Assembly (NCBI GenBank): GCA_002385825.1
Contig: DGEG01000043.1
Location: forward strand, 1 to 10,597
Origin: Firmicutes bacterium UBA3932
GTDB taxonomy: Bacteria; Bacillota; Clostridia; Peptostreptococcales; Anaerovoracaceae
Reading direction: 5' to 3'
DNA length: 10,597 bases
Shown: positions 6,273 through 10,597 of the stretch, piece by piece
How positions within the stretch are numbered: position 1 is the stretch's first letter
Layout: each line of letters begins with the position of its first letter
The notes under the pieces: model-generated
What the model was told of the DNA's origin: nothing
Database searches by the model: none
The model's input: the letters and a program-made list of their open reading frames with translations, nothing else
Position numbers and translations under genes: made by a program

Positions 6273-6304
6273 TTTAGGATGAGCTTGCAATCATCCTGAA
6301 TTTT
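6273..6304 (+). other. Stem-loop in the ruvC leader, possible weak attenuator
   Basis: TTTAGGATGA (6273-6282) pairs with TCATCCTGAA (6291-6300) over 10 positions with one G-U, around the loop GCTTGCAA, and is followed by TTTT. The GC content and T-tail are too weak to call it a terminator with confidence. It ends 11 bases before the ruvC ribosome binding site (GGAG, 6316-6319), so a role in attenuation or mRNA stability is possible but unproven. Confidence 0.4.
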
Positions 6305-6325
6305 AAAAGTATTACGGAGTATGAT

Positions 6326-6835
6326 ATGAGGATTTTGGGCATCGATCCAGGCTATGCAATATTGGGTTACGGCATTGTGGATATGACGGGCAACCGCTTT
6401 ACTGCTTGCGATTACGGTGCAGTCATCACCGAGAAAGATCTGGACATGCCCGACCGGCTTAAACATATATACTCCTGTCTCATGGAAATCATCGACGAAT
6501 ACCGGCCGGATGCGGTGGCCATCGAAGAGCTGTTTTTTAATAAAAATGCAAAAACGGCGCTTTTGGTAGGGCAGGCGAGAGGTGTTGCTATTCTGGCCTG
6601 TGTAAATTCCGGCCTGGAAGTATATGAATATACACCGCTACAAGTTAAGCAGGGGCTCATCGGCTATGGACGTGCGGAAAAGCAGCAGGTACAGAGTATG
6701 GTGAAAGCTATCCTGAACCTGGCTGAGATCCCAAAGCCCGATGACACAGCGGATGCTCTGGCTGTGGCAATATGTCACGGTCATTCGTCGGGTTACATAA
6801 ATCGGTTGGAAAAATACAAGGGGCAGTATCTGTAA
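6326..6835 (+). CDS. ruvC: Holliday junction endonuclease RuvC
   Basis: RuvC is a dimeric RNase H-fold nuclease that cuts Holliday junctions symmetrically after RuvAB branch migration. The 169-residue protein has the usual length and all four acidic metal ligands: D7 in ILGIDPG, E67 in VAIEELFF, and D140 and D143 in the DDTADALAVAICH helix. The FFNKNAKTALLVGQARGV segment and the EYTPLQVKQGLIGYGRAEKQQV segment, which carries basic residues near the active site, are also conserved. GGAG six bases upstream supports the ATG at 6326. It is the first gene of the block and lies 24 bases before ruvA. Intact ruvC next to ruvA and ruvB gives a complete resolvasome, unlike Bacillus, which uses RecU instead of RuvC. 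Confidence 0.97.
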   Translation: MRILGIDPGYAILGYGIVDMTGNRFTACDYGAVITEKDLDMPDRLKHIYSCLMEIIDEYRPDAVAIEELFFNKNAKTALLVGQARGVAILACVNSGLEVYEYTPLQVKQGLIGYGRAEKQQVQSMVKAILNLAEIPKPDDTADALAVAICHGHSSGYINRLEKYKGQYL

Positions 6836-6859
6836 TATAGGGTGAAAGAGGATTTATAA

Positions 6860-7459
6860 ATGATTCATTACTTGCGGGGAATGGTCACCATGACCTTTGA
6901 CGGCGGCGTTGTACTGGAAACCGGAGGCGTTGGCTACAAGGTATTTGTTCCGGATAATTCTCCCCTTTATGCTGCAACGGGAAAAGATAATATCACCGTA
7001 TACACGGAGATGATCGTCCGTGAGGACGACATGAGCCTTTACGGCTTTCACGACAACGCTTCCCTTGAGCTGTTCCAATTGCTGCGGACGGTGAACGGAG
7101 TGGGCGCCAAAGCGGCGCTGTCCATATTGTCGGCCATCCCCGTGGATGAAGTAAAAAAGGCCATCATCTTTGAAGACAGCAAGACTCTGACCAAGGCCGT
7201 GGGAGTAGGGAAAAAAACAGCCCAGCGCATTGTGCTGGAACTGAATGATAAAATAAGCAACCTGAAAGACCTTGAACAATTATCCGAATTGGCGGAGCAG
7301 ACAACGGCGGAGAGCGAAAGGGCAGAAGCGGTCAACGCTCTCATCGAACTGGGATACAGCCGGAGCGAAGCCATAAGCGCGGTGGGCGCCGTAGAAGATG
7401 AAAACCTCACCGTGGAAGACTACATAAGGCTTGCGCTTCGTGGAGAGTCATCGAAATAG
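6860..7459 (+). CDS. ruvA: Holliday junction branch migration complex subunit RuvA
   Basis: RuvA binds four-way junctions as a tetramer and loads the RuvB motors. The 199-residue protein shows the three expected parts. The N-terminal OB-fold domain (1-62) includes the acidic pin REDDMSLYGF (E55, D56). Two helix-hairpin-helix motifs follow (TVNGVGAKAALSIL, 77-90; AVGVGKKTAQRIVLEL, 113-128). After a variable linker (about 135-152), the RuvB-contacting domain III (153-195) contains ALIELGYSRSEA. AGAGGA upstream (GAGG eight bases before the ATG) supports the start. The stop codon overlaps the ribosome binding site of ruvB (TAGGAGA), so the two are likely translated in concert. Confidence 0.97.
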   Translation: MIHYLRGMVTMTFDGGVVLETGGVGYKVFVPDNSPLYAATGKDNITVYTEMIVREDDMSLYGFHDNASLELFQLLRTVNGVGAKAALSILSAIPVDEVKKAIIFEDSKTLTKAVGVGKKTAQRIVLELNDKISNLKDLEQLSELAEQTTAESERAEAVNALIELGYSRSEAISAVGAVEDENLTVEDYIRLALRGESSK

Positions 7460-7469
7460 GAGAATATAA

Positions 7470-8519
7470 ATGGAGCATGACGATAGAATTGTTGCAACGA
7501 GATTGAAAAAAGACGAAGAGGAACTGGAAGTGTCCCTGAGGCCAAAGTATTTCAACGAGTACATCGGGCAAAAGGGCGTTACGGATAATCTCAAGGTTTA
7601 CATCGAAGCGGCGAAAATGCGCAAAGAGCCCTTGGACCATGTGCTCTTTTACGGTCCTCCCGGGCTCGGCAAGACCACCCTTGCGGGAATCATCGCAAAC
7701 GAATTGGGGGTCAATTTGCGGATAACTTCCGGCCCTGCCATAGAGAGGGCCGGAGATTTGGCAGCCATATTGACCAATCTCAGCGACAACGACGTGCTGT
7801 TCATCGATGAAATACATAGATTGAACCGGGCCGTGGAAGAAATCCTGTATTCGGCCATGGAGGATTATGCCCTTGATATTATTATCGGCAAAGGTCCTTC
7901 CGCCAGATCTATCCGGCTGGACCTGGCCAAATTCACACTGATCGGTGCCACCACCCGGGCCGGAAGCCTTTCTCCTCCGCTCAGGGATCGTTTCGGCGTG
8001 ATCAGCAAGTTCGAACTGTATACACCGGATGAACTTGTGGAAATCCTTCGCCGCACGGCGAGGATACTTAACGTCCCCATCGATGAGGAATCCCTAAATG
8101 AACTGGCAATGCGTTCAAGAGGAACTCCGAGAGTGGCTAACCGCCTGTTGAAGCGGGTAAGGGATTTCTGCCAGGTCAAAGGCACGGGGGCCATCGATGC
8201 GGAGATTACAAACAAGACTCTGAAGGCATTGGGAATAGACAAAAGAGGCCTGGAAATCCTTGACAGGGAGATACTGACCACTATCATTCAGAGGTTCAAA
8301 GGAGGTCCTGTAGGCATCGACACCATCGCCGCCTCCATCGGTGAGGAACGCGTCACCATAGAGGATGTGTACGAACCTTATTTAATACAGGCAGGTTTTC
8401 TTCACCGGACGCCTAAAGGCAGGGTGGCTTCGGAAGAAGCCTATATCCATCTGGGCTTTCCCCTTCCGGAAGAAGGGCAGCTGTCTTTCAGTACGGGGAC
8501 AGACACTTTGGCCGATTAA
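7470..8519 (+). CDS. ruvB: Holliday junction branch migration ATPase RuvB
   Basis: RuvB forms hexameric AAA+ motors that pump DNA through the RuvA-bound junction. The 349-residue protein is of normal length and carries, in order, the N-terminal LRPKYFNEYIGQ motif, Walker A GPPGLGKTT (62-70), Walker B VLFIDEIHRL (D113, E114), sensor 1 TLIGATTRAG (157-164), the arginine finger in PLRDRFG (R174), and sensor 2 RGTPRVANRLLKRVRD (R221). A C-terminal winged-helix DNA-binding domain follows, with IEDVYEPYLIQAGFLHRTPKGR near its end. AGGAGA six bases before the ATG supports the start, with only 10 bases between the genes. The 3' end carries a 12-base tandem repeat across the stop codon. Confidence 0.98.
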   Translation: MEHDDRIVATRLKKDEEELEVSLRPKYFNEYIGQKGVTDNLKVYIEAAKMRKEPLDHVLFYGPPGLGKTTLAGIIANELGVNLRITSGPAIERAGDLAAILTNLSDNDVLFIDEIHRLNRAVEEILYSAMEDYALDIIIGKGPSARSIRLDLAKFTLIGATTRAGSLSPPLRDRFGVISKFELYTPDELVEILRRTARILNVPIDEESLNELAMRSRGTPRVANRLLKRVRDFCQVKGTGAIDAEITNKTLKALGIDKRGLEILDREILTTIIQRFKGGPVGIDTIAASIGEERVTIEDVYEPYLIQAGFLHRTPKGRVASEEAYIHLGFPLPEEGQLSFSTGTDTLAD

Positions 8520-8534
8520 TATGCCGATTAATAT
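8511..8534 (+). repeat. Perfect 12-base tandem duplication across the ruvB stop codon
   Basis: GCCGATTAATAT occurs twice in a row (8511-8522 and 8523-8534). The first copy encodes the last residues and TAA stop of ruvB; the second is untranslated and pushes the spoIID start 12 bases further away. It looks like a replication-slippage duplication with no coding effect. Confidence 0.9.
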
Positions 8535-8547
8535 AATGAGGTGACAA

Positions 8548-9963
8548 ATGGTAAACAAATATGTGAGCGCAGGCACAAAAAAATTACTGCTGTTATTCGC
8601 GATTATTATCCTTGTCCTGGCATACCCGTTACAGGTTGAGGCTTTTGAAGGTTCCGACTTTATCAAGGTTGGATTGAGATACGGAAACAGTGCCGTAAAG
8701 CAGTGCAGCATCGCTTCTGCCGGCGGGTTAAAGCTGGGGACCGTATCGAATGAAGGATTTACGGAAACCCTTCCACTTCCTGCTTATTCGGAACTGACAG
8801 CCACGGCCAGGGACGGTTACGTAGAGCTTCGCGACAGCAACGGAGTTCTCATTTCTGCCGACATCGGAGTAAACGGTTGCCTCATGCCATATGAAGACGG
8901 AGATTTTATATCCTTCGACGGGCAAAGGTACAGAGGGGGCATCATGCTGAAGGCAGGCAGCGGCAATACGCTGACAGTTATCAATTACATACCTCTGGAA
9001 GAATACCTTTACGGCGTCGTCCACAGGGAAATGAACATGCAGAACCCGCTGGAAGCTCTCAAAGCCCAAGCCGTTGCTGCGCGGACCTTTGCGGTAGTCA
9101 GTAAAGACCGCCATGCTTCGGAGGGTTTCAATCTATGTGCAACCACCCACTGCCAGGTATACGGAGGCGTTAAAGACGAATACCCGAGCACAAACCGGGC
9201 CGTTGATGAGACAAGGGGAGAGATCATCCGCTACAACGGCGAAGCCGCAGAAATCTATTATCACAAGAACAGCGGCGGACATACACAGAATTCGGAAGAC
9301 GTGTGGTCTGCCTATGCTCCTCACCTGAGGGGAATTCCGGATCCCTACAGCCCGGAATATCCATGGAGTGCGGTAATCAGCTTTTCATCGCTGCAGCAAA
9401 AGCTGATCCAGGCACAGTTGGATCCCGGTCCCGTGGAATCGGTGCGCATCGGCGGCCGTGACAGTTCCGGCGCTGTTTCCTCCCTGATCATCCGGGGTGA
9501 AGACAGGGAAGTGCAGTTGACCAAATCGAGAATACGGGCAGTGCTGGGCAGTTCCCTGGTGCGTTCCAGGCATTTCAGCATAGGAGAGGTCTATGAAGGC
9601 GGCAGTCAGCCCAAAAGCAGCGTTTCACTGACATTGCTTTCCTCCGGAGGATCAAAAAATATCGACGGGTCAAACCCCATCTATATATTGTCCGAAAAGG
9701 GAACGCGGCAAAAAACGGAAGTAGCCTCTATCTATTTGACAAAAGGAAGCCAGGCTGTTAAGATGAAGTCCACCGATGAAGGAACGGGTTCTGCCGGCTT
9801 TGATGACAGCAAGGTGGCAGACGGAGGAACCTTGACGTTAACCGGCCTGGGCTATGGCCACGGCGTAGGGATGTCCCAGGATGGGGCTATCGAAATGGCC
9901 AGGCAAGGCATGAACTACATAGATATACTTAAATTTTACTTTACCGGTATTGAGGTTAATTGA
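8548..9963 (+). CDS. SpoIID/LytB-domain lytic transglycosylase-like protein
   Basis: This is a 471-residue exported or membrane-anchored protein. The N-terminus has Lys residues, a hydrophobic stretch (13-26) and a possible cleavage site after VEA (32). The SpoIID core is clear: NYIPLEEYLYGVVHREM (E161 matching the catalytic Glu of SpoIID), LKAQAVAARTFA, a Cys/His cluster (H189, C197, H201, C202) resembling the zinc site of clostridial SpoIID, YYHKNSGGHT, and the C-terminal GLGYGHGVGMSQDGA motif (433-447). SpoIID cuts denuded peptidoglycan during engulfment. At 471 residues this exceeds Bacillus SpoIID (about 340), with an extra N-terminal region (about 35-140) and a poorly conserved stretch before the C-terminal motif (about 345-425). 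It could therefore be a LytB-type paralogue rather than the sporulation enzyme, and I leave the symbol blank. GAGG six bases before the ATG supports the start. It lies between ruvB and queA and overlaps queA by one base. Confidence 0.9.
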   Translation: MVNKYVSAGTKKLLLLFAIIILVLAYPLQVEAFEGSDFIKVGLRYGNSAVKQCSIASAGGLKLGTVSNEGFTETLPLPAYSELTATARDGYVELRDSNGVLISADIGVNGCLMPYEDGDFISFDGQRYRGGIMLKAGSGNTLTVINYIPLEEYLYGVVHREMNMQNPLEALKAQAVAARTFAVVSKDRHASEGFNLCATTHCQVYGGVKDEYPSTNRAVDETRGEIIRYNGEAAEIYYHKNSGGHTQNSEDVWSAYAPHLRGIPDPYSPEYPWSAVISFSSLQQKLIQAQLDPGPVESVRIGGRDSSGAVSSLIIRGEDREVQLTKSRIRAVLGSSLVRSRHFSIGEVYEGGSQPKSSVSLTLLSSGGSKNIDGSNPIYILSEKGTRQKTEVASIYLTKGSQAVKMKSTDEGTGSAGFDDSKVADGGTLTLTGLGYGHGVGMSQDGAIEMARQGMNYIDILKFYFTGIEVN

Positions 9964-10597
9964 TGCACATAAATGAATTTGATTATGAACTGCCTGTTGA
10001 CCTGATTGCGCAGTATCCGGCCGAGAAGCGTGAAAATGCTCGGCTTATGGTGATTCACAGGGACAGCGGGACCATAGAGCACAGGCGATTTTACGATATA
10101 TTGGATTACCTTTCACCGGGAGACTGCCTGGTGATGAACAATTCCAAAGTGCTGCCCGCAAGACTAATAGGCAATAAAGAGACAACGGGCATAGAAGTGG
10201 AATTTCTTCTATTGAAACGCAAGCAGGGAGATGTCTGGGAGGCGATGGTTCGTCCCGGCCGTAGGCTTAAGCCCGGAGACCGGGTTCGCTTTTCGGAAGA
10301 ACCTCTGCTTTCTGCTACTATATTAGATTACGGCGACGACGGTACCAGGATCGTCGAATTTAAATATGAGGGTATCTTCTTGGAGATACTGGAAAAGGTA
10401 GGGAGAATGCCCCTACCTCCATATATTCAGAGAGAAAGCGGTGAAAGAGACAGGGAGAGGTACCAGACGGTTTACTGTAAAATAGAAGGATCCGTTGCAG
10501 CCCCCACAGCGGGGCTTCATTTTACCGGAGAACTCCTTGATCGAATAAAAGCGAAAGGCGTTCATCTGGCCTATGTGACCTTACACGTAGGGATAGG
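9963..10597 (+). CDS. queA: tRNA preQ1(34) S-adenosylmethionine ribosyltransferase-isomerase QueA, 5' part
   Basis: QueA transfers and isomerises the ribosyl group of S-adenosylmethionine onto preQ1 at tRNA position 34, making epoxyqueuosine. The frame runs off the right edge after 211 codons; the family is about 340 residues, so roughly a third is missing. Diagnostic segments are FDYELPVDLIAQYPAEKREN near the start, MNNSKVLPARLIG, the RPGRRLKPGD loop, GRMPLPPYIQRE, SVAAPTAGLHFT and the final VTLHVGIG. The start ATG at 9963 overlaps the spoIID-like stop (TGATG), with GAGGT at 9952-9956 inside that gene, so translational coupling is likely. In clostridia the next genes are often tgt and yajC, but they lie outside the window. 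Confidence 0.96.
   Translation, partial: MHINEFDYELPVDLIAQYPAEKRENARLMVIHRDSGTIEHRRFYDILDYLSPGDCLVMNNSKVLPARLIGNKETTGIEVEFLLLKRKQGDVWEAMVRPGRRLKPGDRVRFSEEPLLSATILDYGDDGTRIVEFKYEGIFLEILEKVGRMPLPPYIQRESGERDRERYQTVYCKIEGSVAAPTAGLHFTGELLDRIKAKGVHLAYVTLHVGI

Noticed and set aside
1..10597. Mobile element, CRISPR array, defence island or novel biosynthetic cluster
   Set aside because: Every gene belongs to a recognised housekeeping family, and there are no integrases, transposases, repeat arrays or att-like repeats.

Overview
The window is a stretch of housekeeping chromosome from a spore-forming-type Firmicute, most likely a clostridial anaerobe. Four things point there: IspH fused to ribosomal protein S1 (an arrangement known from Clostridia), an argR-recN pair, a SpoIID-type lytic transglycosylase, and strong GGAGG-type ribosome binding sites throughout. 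I cannot place it to genus. I see no mobile element, CRISPR array, tRNA or rRNA, and no sign of a new defence or biosynthetic system. The interest lies in gene architecture and in one compact regulatory region.

Layout. Left block, plus strand (1-3420): the 3' part of rarA (replication-fork AAA+ ATPase) overlaps an 809-residue IspH-S1 fusion by 11 bases. The fusion has an in-frame start with a perfect AAGGAGGT inside it, an acidic linker, four S1 domains and an 11-residue-periodic charged helical tail, and is followed by a clear intrinsic terminator. Next, aroK (shikimate kinase family, with altered substrate-site residues) runs tail-to-tail into recN with a 20-base overlap. recN and argR lie on the minus strand, argR first.

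The 6125-6325 intergenic region separates argR from the divergent ruvC gene. It contains a 30-base palindrome resembling an ARG box just downstream of the argR promoter, two extended -10 promoters whose -35 elements abut back to back, a degenerate LexA-like dyad and a leader hairpin.

Right block, plus strand (6326-10597): ruvC, ruvA, ruvB, a spoIID/lytB-like gene and the 5' two thirds of queA. They are tightly spaced and probably form one operon. RuvA and RuvB drive Holliday-junction branch migration and RuvC cuts the junction. With RecN (double-strand-break response) and RarA (stalled forks), the window is rich in recombination and repair. IspH (isoprenoid synthesis), S1 (translation), AroK (aromatic amino acids), ArgR (arginine control) and QueA (queuosine in tRNA) are unrelated housekeeping functions interleaved with them.
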